This document shows positions 51,016 to 63,435 of a stretch of 64,000 bases of DNA, piece by piece; the first letter of the stretch is position 1, and every line of letters begins with the position of its first letter. The DNA is from Anastrepha obliqua (Eukaryota; Arthropoda; Insecta; Diptera; Tephritidae). The position numbers and the translations under genes were made by a program. The notes below the pieces were generated by a model. The model was not told the DNA's origin. It worked only from the letters and a program-made list of their open reading frames with translations, and did not search any database. The stretch is from assembly GCF_027943255.1 (NCBI RefSeq), contig NC_072893.1, positions 92,883,784-92,947,783 of the forward strand, given 5' to 3'.

Positions 51016-53110
51016 GAAAAGTGCAAATTTTATATTGTATAAAATCTACTACTTGAAGGAACTAGCGAAGCTTCAAGTATAAAATTATTTTATAATTTTT
51101 TTATACTCCCTTTTCTGTTCGTACTATTAAAATTTCCGTTGGTAAGGAGATTAGTAAATAAATCTTTAGTCAGAAAAATACTATATGTAAATGCATACAA
51201 TTCATGGTCAATGTCCGCTGACACGTTGGGATATCCGCACACTGCAGAGTGTGGCAAAAAAAGCAAAAGAAACACTAAGCCCAGATTAACTCATATAAAA
51301 CGTAAATATGTTACTTTATTCGCCCAGCTACTAAAATAGTGAGTTTAGCATTCTTTATAGTTGTTGCTGCTGGCATTTTTTTCTCAATATTTTTTTTTAT
51401 CAAATGGAATAAAAAAATGTACAGGTTCAACCAGTAACTGCTTGCTACGCGTTAATGCATGTATGAATGTAAATAAAATATGCAAATAAAAGCGGCATCG
51501 CCTTTCATCGACAACATGTTGCTGCGTGGAGTGCTGACTTGCCAGTTGACGGGCCGGCCAACTTGTTGCACGCAAATGTTGCGCACTTCACTTTTTTCCT
51601 GCATGCGCGATATTTATGGATGAAAAGAAAGCAAAAACCGCACAACAGTTAATAGCGATGCTAATACTAATGCAATCGAACGGTTTTTGCATGCTGTTGT
51701 AGCTTCGTTAAATTATGAGAATATCATTTCCTCATTGTAATGACTTTGAGTTTCCAACTCAACTTTTACTAAACTTAACTAAAAGCCTCAAGACTATGGG
51801 AGTGAGCTTAAATTGTATAAGAAAAAAATTAAGTATACATAGGATTTCACTCGAAGGGAAGGAAGATAATTAGCGTTTAAAAATGAAAAAAATAATAAAA
51901 CAAAATAAATTGTAACAAAAGCGGCATACTAAAGTTTTTGTTTTTTAACTGCAACTTTCAACTTCATGCCCATAAATTGAAAACGGCACTTCTCGCCTGC
52001 CACTGTCACCTTTCTAACATGTTTTGCAACATCAACAAGCAATCATACACTACATCCTTACAAGCTGCTACTGCCACACGCCAAGTTATGTTGCACTAAA
52101 CTATAAGACAGCAGCAAACAATAAAGGCCATTAGCAGCTTGCAGGTTGAAACTTGCAACTTGCAACTGACCAGCTGAAAGTAACCAAAGCAGGAACAGAT
52201 TTGCAAGAGGCTTAGCGCGAAAACAGAACACTTGAGAAATGCATACATTCTCACATATTTATTATTGGCAACATGCAAAATACTCAGCTGCTAGTCAAGG
52301 GAAGAAAATGGGAAAATGTTTTGCCACGATTTGGCAAACTTTTACACTTGAATGGCTAGCGGGCTGCCACTGCCGTTGCCGCTGCCGCTGCCGACTTGGA
52401 AGCTGCATTGCTGTTGCTGACGTTGGCACAAAGTGAATGCGCCACAAACTCGCTGGTAGTGTACCACACTTGCTGTTCGCTCATACAACTGCAGCTCATA
52501 TCTTGCAACATACATACATACACATACATAAATGCATTGTATATACAAACAATAAAGTGCAGCGGAAAGTACGTGCAACAGCCACTGTTGGTTTGAGAAG
52601 AAATACCTACAAACGCATGCATGCACAGCAAATAGACAAAGGTGCGGCAATTTTTCAAGGCAGGTGCAACATGCAAACCACCGCCTGCTATCCAGTCAAA
52701 CAGCCTGTCGCAGTGTATTTGCGCCAATTCTTTTTGCTGATATGAATATTCTACACTCAATGTGCACTCCGTTCGATGTTGCTACATTTTGCTATTCAGG
52801 CCATTGTTCCTTTTGCAACTAACTCTCCTTCTGCTTCTTAGGCTAGTTGTATTTTTTTTTTTTGTTCTTTTTTATTTGTCTATTTCAAAGCAAAATTATT
52901 AAGCGAAAAAAATGAACTGAACTCCAATAGCCAAATGCGTGACCCTTATCGAGGCGGATAATATGTATTTTTTGGAAAACCAATCCCAAACAGATGTTGG
53001 TAGTTGCACATTTCAGGCCACAGGCAATACTTTTTATTGTTTTGTTTTTTTTTTTTTTTGTTTTGTATATGAGAAGTATTTTGTTGTTATTGCTATTCTT
53101 ATGTGGACTT

Positions 53111-53140
53111 CTGTTGTTGTTGTTGTTGTTGTTGCTGTTG
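53111..53140. repeat. (GTT)n microsatellite
   Basis: About nine uninterrupted TGT/GTT triplets. Chance open frames rich in Leu or Val arise from it. Confidence 0.85.
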
Positions 53141-54144
53141 CCTATTGCAATTTGGGACTACGTATTCTCTATTCTTTGTTTCCTTTCTCCCCTTTCCGGC
53201 TTCAGTGACGTACAGGTAGGTAGTTGCATGGGCTATTTATACGACTATGCATGTATGTGTGTGCACGTTTCTGTGGTTCGTTTTCAATAACCAACCATTC
53301 ATGTAAGTATGTAGCTGTTGTTTGCGTTGGTTTTGGGTTCAATATTCAAATAGTGAAATGTGTAGTTCTCGTATTTGGCAAACAAAAATATGAAATCCGT
53401 TAGACATTTTATATAATTCGTATTTTCATAGGCACTTGTACACATGCACATGTAAGAAATGAGAACTATGATACTTATATACTTATACAAGTGTGGGTTT
53501 CTATAGTGCGATTCCATGTAAAGTGATGCAAGCATTTTGGACATGGTCTTAAATTTTTTTGAAAATTGGTTTTTTGGTTGCCTTGAGTACAATAAGAAGT
53601 AAACATAAAACATTTGAAAAAAAATCAACTATTTGCGATTAATTCAATGCTGAAAATATCGGCGAAGAGTTTTTAAAGCACAATATCTTCGGTACTTTTT
53701 AACATTTGTATACCTTTTTTATTTTTTCGGATAAAAATTCGGATAGATAATTTATTTTTAGTATTTTTCTTCAAAAGTTATTGAAAAACAAAATTATTTA
53801 TTTTTTCTTGAAAGTTTTTGAAATTTTTTTTTTGTTATTTGCAGTGTTATTGGAGTATTTTTTTAATTTATGTCTTACATTTTTTCTAGATACCTAACAG
53901 ATCTTCATTATCTCATTAGAAGTGAGTAAGACTTTTATTTTCAAAAATTGTTTTCTTATATATTTCTTTCACTATATGGCAAATTGAAAATATTAAAAGT
54001 TTTGTATGTACCAAAAAATATTTTTTCTAACTTTGTAATATAAATAATTTGAAAACGTTTAATTTTAACGAAAAGCGATGCAGAAACAAAATAAAGCTAA
54101 TTTCATTATTTTGAATTTTATCTACCTTTAATTTTACATATGTA

Positions 54145-55085
54145 CAGGGCCCGCCATCTATCGTTACGGATTTGAACTAGGTATTATTTGAAGAGTGGTA
54201 ACACTTAGCTGACATCTGATTTGACAGAAAATTAGTTTTATTCTTCCGCTGAACGAAAATGGTTGTGTATACGCTCAAAGGACCGACCACCCAATGCGTT
54301 TTCGCTTGCTTCATGGGCTTGGGATCGACTTGAAGAAGATGAAGACTTTTACCGAAAAATCATCTTTTCGGATGAAGCTCATTTCCATCTCGGCGCGTAT
54401 GTTAACAAGCAAAATCGCCGCATTTGGGGCTCAGAAAACCCGCACGCACTCGAAGAAAAGCCGATGCATTCACAACGAGTCACTGTTTAGTGCGGATTTT
54501 GGTCGAGAGGCATCATTGGGCCTATTTTTCTTTGAAAATGAGCGAGGAGTGGCCGTAACCGTCAATGGAGAGCGTTACCGGGCCATGTTGAACGAATTTT
54601 TGTTCCGAGAAATTGAAGAGGAGGATATTGATGGCATTTGGTTTCAACAAGATGGCGCTACTTGCCACACAGCGAATGCTACGATCAATCTTTTGCGCAC
54701 TGTCTTCGAAGATCGCATTATCAGCCGAAATTCTGATATCGTTTGGCCGCCTCGGAGCTGCGGTTTGACGCCGTTGGATTATTATCTCTGGGTTGCCGTC
54801 AAAGACCAGTATTATGCCAACAAACCAGCAACAATTAATGCACTGAAGACCAACATGCGCGATGTCATAGCTGAAATACATCCGCATACAATCGAAAATG
54901 TGTTGAAAAATTGGACCGATCGTATGGGATGGTGCATGGCTAGCCGAGGCAGCCATATGAATGAAGTTGTGTTCCATCATTAACCGGAAGGATTGTACTT
55001 CAAAATAAAAAAAAGTTTGGAAAAATATTGAGTAGTTTCTTTTTTATAGCATTTTTAATTCCGCAAAGTTATATGGCGGACCCTT
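54145..55085 (+). mobile_element. DD41D Tc1/mariner element, N-terminal deletion
   Basis: TA flanks at 54143-54144 and 55086-55087. The ends CAGGGCCCGCCATCTATC and, reversed, AAGGGTCCGCCATATAAC are inverted. It is 941 bp. The catalytic half is nearly whole but the DNA-binding half is deleted (see the pseudogene entry). Its ends differ from those of the 10976-11854 element, so it is another family of the same group. Confidence 0.88.
54260..54983 (+). pseudogene. DD41D transposase lacking its DNA-binding region
   Basis: ATG at 54260 opens MVVYTLK, then a deletion joins this to the catalytic half, whose recognisable part begins WAWDRLEEDEDFYRKI. Catalytic motifs are FSDEAHFHLGAYVNKQNRRI, GIWFQQDGATCHTANATI and WPPRSCGLTPLDYYLWVAV. 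I count 41 residues between the second and third aspartates. TAG at 54488-54490 replaces an expected Trp codon after SQRVTV. A frameshift near 54530 (PIFFENERG region) moves the rest into another frame, which stays open to GSHMNEVVFHH and its stop at 54981-54983. Confidence 0.9.
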
Positions 55086-55619
55086 TATATGACCTTCATA
55101 TGTATGTCGGTACTACAATTGAGCGGTTTAGTCCTGACATTTGAATTACGTTTTATTGGCCTTGCTGACTTTGTGCTCGAGGCAAAGGTCAAAATGATCT
55201 GGGAACATAATTAAAAATCACAGCGACTTAAAACGTGTGCTCTATTTGATCTAAATATATTAAGAGTTTAAGGCTTTTTAACTAGAGAACGACCGAAATT
55301 CGGCCAAACAAGAGTTGAACTTTGATCGAACATTCTTGTAAATATTTTTGTCCAAAGTTGTATAATCTTCTAGTTTTTGCAACACTTTTGGAATAATGAA
55401 GTAAACACAAATTTATTAAAATGGTTTTGAAATTTTATCTGAGATGTCGATGTTATATAAAGGTGAAAACGTTAGTAAGCTAATGTTTTAAATAGTTACT
55501 TCATGTACTTAATTTTTTTCTGTTTTGTTATTTTTTGCAAACATAAATGTATATTATGATATGTTGTGAGTTGAAATTAATGTTGTTGAGGCTTAAGTAC
55601 CTTTTCCCCTATTTTATTA

Positions 55620-56150
55620 ATCTATATATATAAAAGAAAGTTATGTTAGTTAGACTATTTATAACTCGAGAACGGCTGAACCGATTTGACTGAAAATTGG
55701 TGGAGAGGTAGCTTAGAACCAGGAGACGGACATAGGATACTTTTTATCCCATTCGAACGCATTTCCGTGAAGTCACTATAAAATGTGGTATAACAAAAAC
55801 GCATCTGATATGGAATAACAAAACGCAAATGACAGCTAAGCATAATTTTGTCTATGGTTAAGTAGAAAATTTGATAACATAAATTTTGTCAGAAATATAT
55901 AATCACAGTAATATGTATTCTCTTTGAACCATCATTATCAATGCCGACAAAGCCGTAATGCAAGAAGGATACGAAACATTGCGAATGAATGAAACGACTG
56001 AAGAAGCACAAGGAATTGCCCGTTAAGAGCGCCGCGTTAGTATGGCTCGACTTCGTGCTTCTCAATCACAAGAGCAAAGCGAGGCAGCCCGTGAAACAGC
56101 TCGGTTGGCAATGCGAACTTTGTTCCGACCTAGAGGCAATAAAAAAGCAG
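55620..56150 (+). mobile_element. Helitron 5' end with the start of the Rep/helicase ORF (plus orientation)
   Basis: TCTATATATATAAAAG, then CTCGAGAACGGCTGAACCG, TGAAAATTGGTGGAGAGGTA and GACATAGGATACTTTTTATC is the beginning I know from many insect Helitrons. From about 55985 coding traces follow (ETTEEAQGIAR, then RARLRASQSQEQSE-like and ARETARLAMRTL), resembling the Arg/Ala-rich N-terminal region of Helitron proteins. The rest of the ORF is missing. This is recognition from memory. Confidence 0.7.
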
Positions 56151-56221
56151 ATTTTTGATTTTATTAAGTTAATTTTTTTATTAATCAAGTATTTCAATGA
56201 AGCTTTAAAAGATTGCACTCT

Positions 56222-56705
56222 TCAGTTAAGCGACTTGTGATACACGACATTTTTTGTTTTATTATCAGGTGCAAGAACAAACAACGCAGATAGTTTTCCG
56301 CCCCGTGAACATGCCACATATAGTTGACCATGTAAGAAACATTGATTTTCTAGATTCAGACCACAAACTTTCAAGGATTGGCCTTGTGATTTGTTAATGG
56401 TCATGGCGAACGAATGGTCAGACGGATCGGAAATTGAAGTCTTTTAAACTCAAACGGAAGATCGGTTGGGATCATCGGGATCCTCGGAATGAGAGCTTCT
56501 TCACCTTCGAATTTTCCTTTGAGTGTCGTCGCGTAAATCACATTGTTCATCAATTTACTTACCACAAAACGCGTAACGTTGCAAAGTTTTGGTGGGCTTA
56601 TGTTTCACTCTTCCACTAAGGCAGCACAATCCGGGCGTTTCTTCGGAAAACTTCAATGCGCCACAATACTCGCAAACAACGTTCATGGCCCAATGCAAAC
56701 GCTAG
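56222..56705 (-). pseudogene. Helitron Rep/helicase remnant (N-terminal zinc-like motif joined to C-terminal helicase)
   Basis: On the minus strand, MNVVCEYCGALKFSEETPGL, CCLSGRVK (about 56685-56600) is a Helitron N-terminal Cys motif. It passes directly into the end of the helicase: FVVSKLMNNVIYATTLKGKF, then PRIPMIPTDLPFEFKRLQFP, a frameshift, MTINKSQGQSLKVCGLNLEN and HGQLYVACSRGGKLSALFVL. It stops at 56222. The whole Rep nuclease region and the helicase Walker motifs are deleted. It faces the plus-strand Helitron piece at 55620-56150. Confidence 0.85.
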
Positions 56706-57211
56706 GATGCAAGCAGTAATCAGTGTTGCAATTATATCGAAACGCTACCCGATTCAAATCAGCACTTGATAATTCTCTTCTTGTGCGTCGAAAATGATAT
56801 AATTGTTGATCTCTGTTATTCGCTAGTAAAAAATAAAAAGTTTGATTTGGTTTCGGTTCGGCTTCGGCTGAAATTAGCCGAAGTTCGGTTCGGTTTAGGC
56901 TTAAAAATTGATGTTTGGCCGTTGTGCAATTTTAAGACATGGTGTTTGCGCAACAATAAAAAAGTGTGTAAGTCCTAACTGCAATTTTCGCGATTCATTA
57001 CTAATTTTCATTTTTGGCTTTACCATTTTTCGCCTTCGCCTCAATAATGCTCTCATTTATTTTTAGCTATTAATACTACTAAACTGGTTATTAAATAAAA
57101 AATAAATTTTTTTCCCAAAAAAAAAAAATCGCGTATTTAAGGGTTAAGGATTGCGACCCAGTAAGTTGCATCTGAGCCTAATCTTCTTTTTTTTCTATTC
57201 ACAAGTAAAAC

Positions 57212-57475
57212 ATTATATAGTTGAATCGGCATGTGAACACTAATTCCTTTGCCTTTAAATCGTTGGCTGTTTGGTCGAACCCTACTCCGATTTGTAGTGA
57301 ACGTCCCGATGTTTTTTCCTCATATGGAGGGACGTACAGTTTTATGTGAATGGCAGATGGTTTCTTATAGAAGAGTTTTCTATGGCAGAAATATACTCGC
57401 TGTTAGAAAAAACTTATTCTATCATTAGGAGCTTTCGAGCCCGGGCAATACGAATCGGTTAAAGCAGCCGCTATT
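57212..57475 (-). mobile_element. tRNA-derived SINE copy, nearly full body
   Basis: Reversed, the body reads ATTTCTGCCATAGAAAACTC, TTCTATAAGAAACCATCTGC, ACTGTACGTCCCTCCATATG, ACATCGGGACGTTCACTAC, AGTAGGGTTCGACCAAACA and ends near ACTATATAATG. These correspond in order to the segments of the 19045-19196 copy. The head (57420-57475) is rearranged, and box B is not intact. Confidence 0.7.
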
Positions 57476-60400
57476 CAATGGAATAGTCTTAAATATATTA
57501 ATTTCGTCGTCGAAATAAGGTGAAAAAACGTCCAGAACTTTTAACTTGACCCAATATTATACCCATCATATAAAAAAGCAAGTTTGCATTGCTACCCTTT
57601 CGGTATAATCACTTAAAACCACTATCTGGTGCCCTCCGAGCACCGCCTTGGCATGTTAAGGGTTAAAATGCAGAAAATATCGTGTGTTCTGCAAAAATTA
57701 ATGTATGAATGCCAATAGTTCACATGCAACAGAAGTTGACTAAAGTCTGGCGCAGCAAAATATATAGACGATATACAGTTGGATGCAGTTGTTGTTGCCG
57801 CCCATAATGACACGAGTAGTATGGCTATTGCAATGATGATTATGAAGACATAGACGCTGGGAATGATGAATTCCCATTGAGCACACAAAGATGCAGTAAT
57901 AAATAAAATATAAGTAAGTATGTAAGTCAATGTTAATGTTGCAAGCCCGCTTGGTTAGCAGTACGAATGCTTGAATTACATAAACCACAATCAGTTGCAA
58001 TAGGCAGCGACATTTTCAAAATGAACATTGCATACTGAGTGAATTTGACAGGAAAATATTGAAATAGGAGCAGTGGCTCAGTACAATGGGAAATGTTTTT
58101 GTTGCTGTTGCAGCGCGTTTTTGTGGCGAAGAAGTATGGTGAGTCTGTGTTTAGTTTAGTTGGTGCTCATGTTGTGGCTTCTCGCTGACAAGCAACTGCC
58201 AACTTCTATAATTACCATGTGAAAAAGTTTAATTAGAATCGAAATGGAAGGCACAATAAAAATTGGTATAAAATGTGGGCGTTAGCCAATGCGGCTGCAG
58301 CATAGCATCGCCAACAATGAGAGCGACTACAACAACAGTCACAATAACAAAGACCCAACAGCATGCAGCAATTAGCCGCCAGCAGCGGTATTAGCAACAT
58401 TTTATGATTATTAACATTTTGATTATCATCAGCAGCAGTTCAGCTCTTAAAGCCAAATGTGGCAGGCAACCAAGCTAAGCTTATTTGTAATTGTGGCCAA
58501 CTCAATTAATTAAGTCATGCAAATAAATTATTATTATTAATGCTGCACAAGTTGCAACAATGTACTTACTTATAGTTGGGGCTTGCTTCTTTGTTGCGCA
58601 ATTAAAAGGAAAAATTATCGCAACCATAGAACAAATAAAAACTATTTAGAAGTTTGCAAAAGCAACATTTATATATGTAAATAACAAGAACAACAAAAAA
58701 AATAGAAATTGTTTATGTAAATTAGGTGACTACAAATGGATGATATTCTCAGGCTTGTAACACAAGCCGTAGCTGCGCTTTCAGTGCAACATGTTGCGGC
58801 AAAAAAATTAAAATTCAAAATCCATCTAAATACATACACAACAAAGTGTTGTTTTTGTAAGTACATTCATACATTGAGTATGCAAACCCACTTCTAGTTA
58901 AATATAAACGCTCGTAGCAAACAAACGATGAGGCTCGAAATCATCAGATCAGCAGGCAAAAACTAAACAACCCACCAACTAACTGCCGACCAACCAACGG
59001 TCAACTGAAGACAAACGATCCAAACAAGCCAGGCAACAGCAGGCGAACAGCAGGCGAACAGCCAATGGGTCGTTGGAAAACAAAACAACAGCAATAAAGC
59101 AGGAACAACGACATGAGCACAGGCCATGACTCGTTCGCCAAACATCGCCCCAAGCAAAAATGTAAAGCAAAATTTATTGTAGATCCGCAGACAGGAATCG
59201 AGTACAGAATGTAGTTTGCTGCATAAAGCAAGAAGAGAGGGCAGAGTTAGCCGGGCAATCGAATCTGAGGATTGCTGTGAATAATATGAGTTCTAAGACA
59301 ATTTTTAAAGTTGAGAAGCCTACGGGAGATAACTTTGGTACTCGCGTCTTTAAAATGTTACCGGTGCGTTAAAGAAACTTTTTATTTCAACAGAAAATTA
59401 TTGTATTTCATAACTTTCTCTTTAAACATCATTTTTTTTCAATTTGAAAACGGTTGTGTAAGCTAAGCGATCCTACGCGATCGATTTTCCTTAACTCAGC
59501 CCAACTTGTCTTAACTGGGCAGGACTTTCCTAAAGCGATTGCAATTTCTTCTTTCGACTGCGACAGCCGCAATGTGACTTTTCTTGGTTGCCAGAGCTGC
59601 ATTTAAGATGGTGTGACGTGTAGATCCCTAGAAGCCTAAACTTAGAAAAATTGATGTGGGCGCAGCAAAGTTCTAACAAAAATAAGTTCTTCCGACTTCA
59701 ACACTCTTTCGAAACAGTTTTTGGGGTTCGAAGTAGTTATAAAAGCTAACTTCCTAATAGGGGGCCAGCTAAAAAGTCTCTCACAAAGAATTTCTAGTTT
59801 TCTTACACCTTAGAGAGGATTAGAGCAGGAAGTTATTTAATATATAAGATTATACAGATATTTTTAAGAAAGGCTGAGGGATGGTGGGAAGTTGCAATTC
59901 AAATTTATTTTTCTGAGTTGAAGCAGAAGGAAAAAGGAGACTTGGAATTCTAATGAAAACGCAGTGCTGGCAAGGAGTATTCTAACATTGCCAACAAAAC
60001 AAACAAACGGACAAAACATAAGAAAGTAATTATAAAGCAAAAAACAAAAAATTAAAAAAGTTTTTAATAAAAATCCGCAGAAAAAATAAACGCCAACCAG
60101 CAGAACCAAGCAATAGGCAAAACCATCAGCTCCAGCAAGTGAAATGCGCAAAATAAAGTGCGACAATGGCGAGAAGCTGTCATAGCGACAGTGGCAGAAC
60201 AAAAGTTTAACCTGTCGCGGCCACGGCGAACGATGACTGGACAGTCGCAAGAAAGCCTTGGGTAGGCTGCGCGAGCAAACAGCCCACAACTCGAGTTGTA
60301 TGGAGGTCTCCACACTGCTACACTTTTTATGGTGACAGCGATAGTCCCGGGAGCTCGCCAGCCGTTTGCTCACTTAGTACATCAATTGTTGCTGTATTTG

Positions 60401-61619
60401 TTGGCGCTGATGATAATAATCACCTTGAAGTTGGGACGCGCGCGTCCAAACAAAAAGCCAAATCAAAGCACTCAGCGAATACAAACAACATACTTTTGAG
60501 CAACAGCAAAGCAACTGACAAACGAAGCAGCAGTGAAGACGGTCGAGGTGGAAGTCAAGATATGGTGCAAAAGGTCTGTCCACATTGGTGTGAGATCGAG
60601 TTTGCAACCTACGAATAAGCATAATAAAATTTGCTGACTGTTGCACAATGGCAAAGATGAGGGAATCACCACCACAGACTCAGAGGCGAATGGGCCAGTG
60701 AGCGGAGTTGAGGAGCATAGGCAAACGGGGCGTGCACACCGACCGAGCGAACAGCAATTGAATCGCATGGCGGTGAGTTGAAATTTTATTGGTTGCAACA
60801 ACAAGACACGTAGTCTCGTAGAGAGTGCAGCAAAAGGGTTCAAGACACGGTTAAAGGTATTCGAAATGCATTTTGAATTTGTGGCACAGGTTTTGTGTTG
60901 AGCTGGACCGCAGCGAACGCAGCGTTAATCGAGCGCGACGAACAAACGTCGACGACTTTGATGATGTTACCAACTGCATACATACATATATTTATGCGTA
61001 GCTATTGCTCCTGCCGTGCTGGCTTCAAGTCTCAAACCTTGATTTGTATGGACAGGCGAGCAACAGGCAAACAATGCCACAAGGGCGAAGTTCCATGGTT
61101 GAGTAAGGCGATAAAACGATTGTGCGCACACTTACTCAGTCACTACTCACACACACATATTTAACTGAGCATGTGCATGTGTATGTTTAATGAATATTGT
61201 TGCAGTGCGTATTGTAATAACAGCAATATGTATATACATACATATATAAATATATATAATACGAAAACTGGAATGCTGCATTAAAATAAGGAAACGAAAA
61301 CGAAAAAAGGCTTGACAATTACGAGACAACGGTCGGCATTATGAGATACTGTCTTAATATTTGGATGGGGGATTAAATTGTAAGAAATAATGTTTGCCAC
61401 AACAGAGAATCCAGAAGAAAAGATTCGTACATACGAGTAGTGACACAAATAGTACTTGGAGACGGGTGAATGACAATTTCGTGCTGAACTCGCATATGCC
61501 AGCTTTTGTGAAACCACTGCTGATTGCTTACGACATTCTAGAATACCTGGAGTACTTGCAAATTCAACTTTATATCATTTTCGATGGATTTTTAATTTGG
61601 AAATTCTTAAGGACATTAA

Positions 61620-62344
61620 GGGGTTACATGGGTTTTGTTGGTTCAAAAAATCGATTTATTTTTTTTGGCTTATTAATTTTTACAACATCTCAGGAATATT
61701 ATCCTAAATTTTCAAGTCGATCCGAATAATAAATTCGGAGATACAGCCTTTGGAATGTGTGCGCTCCAAGCCACTTTTATTGTTACTCAAAACTTTAAAC
61801 GCGTTTTTCTCGGAACTGTGTTTTCAAAGTCGGTTGTCAAATGTTCTCGAAAACTACTCAACCGATCTTGATGAAATTTTACACAGGTGTTCGAAACACA
61901 ATTTATTCGTGCTTGAACGAAGGATTTTGTTTTTTTTTTTCAATTACAACTATTAAAAAAAAAATGTCAAGCAAATTTGACCGAAATTTTCATTTTTCTG
62001 GAAAAATGTCTGCCAAAATTCCAATTCTTTCTTTTTTTTTTCTTTCCTTCGTTCAAGCACGAGTTTATAGTTTTAGCTAAAACACTTATTTTTGTTTTTT
62101 CATTTTTGATGAGCCTGTCAGGAGTTATGCTGACAACGTGGACGCACCTTTTTTTCGAGGGGTTACCGGAAAAGACGTCACAATGGAGGAGTTTTAATTT
62201 TTTTTTTTTTTAATTTCAGAAATTATTCTTTAAATATATATCTATAAGACAGAAAAAAGGTTGAATTAAATAAATAATTTTTTACATAGAAAAAAAAATA
62301 TTGAAAATAGGCCTTTTTTTACCCGACGAAACCCATGTAACCCC
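61620..62344. mobile_element. TTAA-flanked non-autonomous element, copy 3
   Basis: TTAA lies at 61616-61619 and 62345-62348. The ends GGGGTTACATGGGTTTTGTT and, reversed, GGGGTTACATGGGTTTCGTC are inverted repeats with one or two mismatches. It is 725 bp. The motif ACTACTCAACCGATCTTG starts 233 bp from the left end. Upstream, CAGCCTTTGGAATG matches TAGCCTTTGTAGGC of copy 2 in position. No transposase. Confidence 0.82.
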
Positions 62345-63435
62345 TTAAGCTTGATTTTTGTGCTAGGCGTTCTCAACGAAGCTTTATTTGTATTAGCTGC
62401 GTCCAATGCTTTTTAGCTTTTGACCTTTTTTGGAAGTTCTTGCATCTACAACATTCCAAAGATTTGCTATTTTTACCCAACTTAGTGTTTAGTTTGCTCT
62501 TCGTGATTATAAGAGAGTTAGTGTTCGCTATATCTGGTTTATCAACATCTTAGTACATTCGGGAGGTGTTATTCCTACTTTCCGAGAAGTGAAATTCAGA
62601 TTCCTTTTTAATTTTCCGTATATATCGGTACAAGGAGTCTGAAATAGGGTCTGGGTCGGTGTAGAAGTCATTCCTTCTTCAAGCGAAATGTATAGTTGCG
62701 ATCTTTGATTTACCGAATGAGCCGATGACCAAGCAGACTCAAATTTTGCAACGACTGGACGTCGGACAATGTCTTTCTCTCCACCCTCTTTCTTTCCTTC
62801 TATCTCTCCCTGTCAACAGTGTACAAGTTTCACTTATTCCATTCTACATTCGTTTTTTTTTTTCATATTCTCCTACACTTTTCTGAACACAAAATATTAA
62901 AATTACTTTGGTCTCCGAAACGCAATGTTGTTACAAAATTAAAAAAAAAAAACCTATAATTTTGGAGGAAAATGGTATTTTGATTTTGAGATAAGCGGCT
63001 CTTTCCATAGAAGTCAGCCATGAAATCCATTTATAAGCGAAATTTTCTTTATCGTACTGGTATTTACGGTTATTTCGGAAACCGTTATGGTAACTTTAGC
63101 AATTTGCACTATACTGGTGGTAAGATTTTCCTTCCCGAAGTTAAATACTTCTACTTCTCTTTCATTTAGCTTTTTGGCTGGTCGGTTCTCATGATATTTT
63201 TAATTGCGACAAATTTTGTTTTCTTTAAATGAAGTGTACTTGAATAATTTTGAAATAAAGAAAAAAACATTTAAATAAAGGACCCTATATATAGGCATAG
63301 TTTTTTTATTCATTTGCGGTTTTCCTTCGATGAGTTACTCAACAATTTAACTGTAAGTTCAAAAATTAATCCTGAATCACTTTTGCGGTATTAAAATGTA
63401 ACTTATTTTTTTCCACTGTACATATAATTGCAGGT

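Noticed and set aside
54522..54980. 152-residue minus-strand frame
   Set aside because: It is the complement of the DD41D transposase catalytic half.
59864..60373. 169-residue minus-strand hydrophobic frame
   Set aside because: It is Phe/Leu/Cys-rich, as expected from A/CA-rich DNA read in antisense. No conserved motif, and several similar overlapping frames lie nearby.
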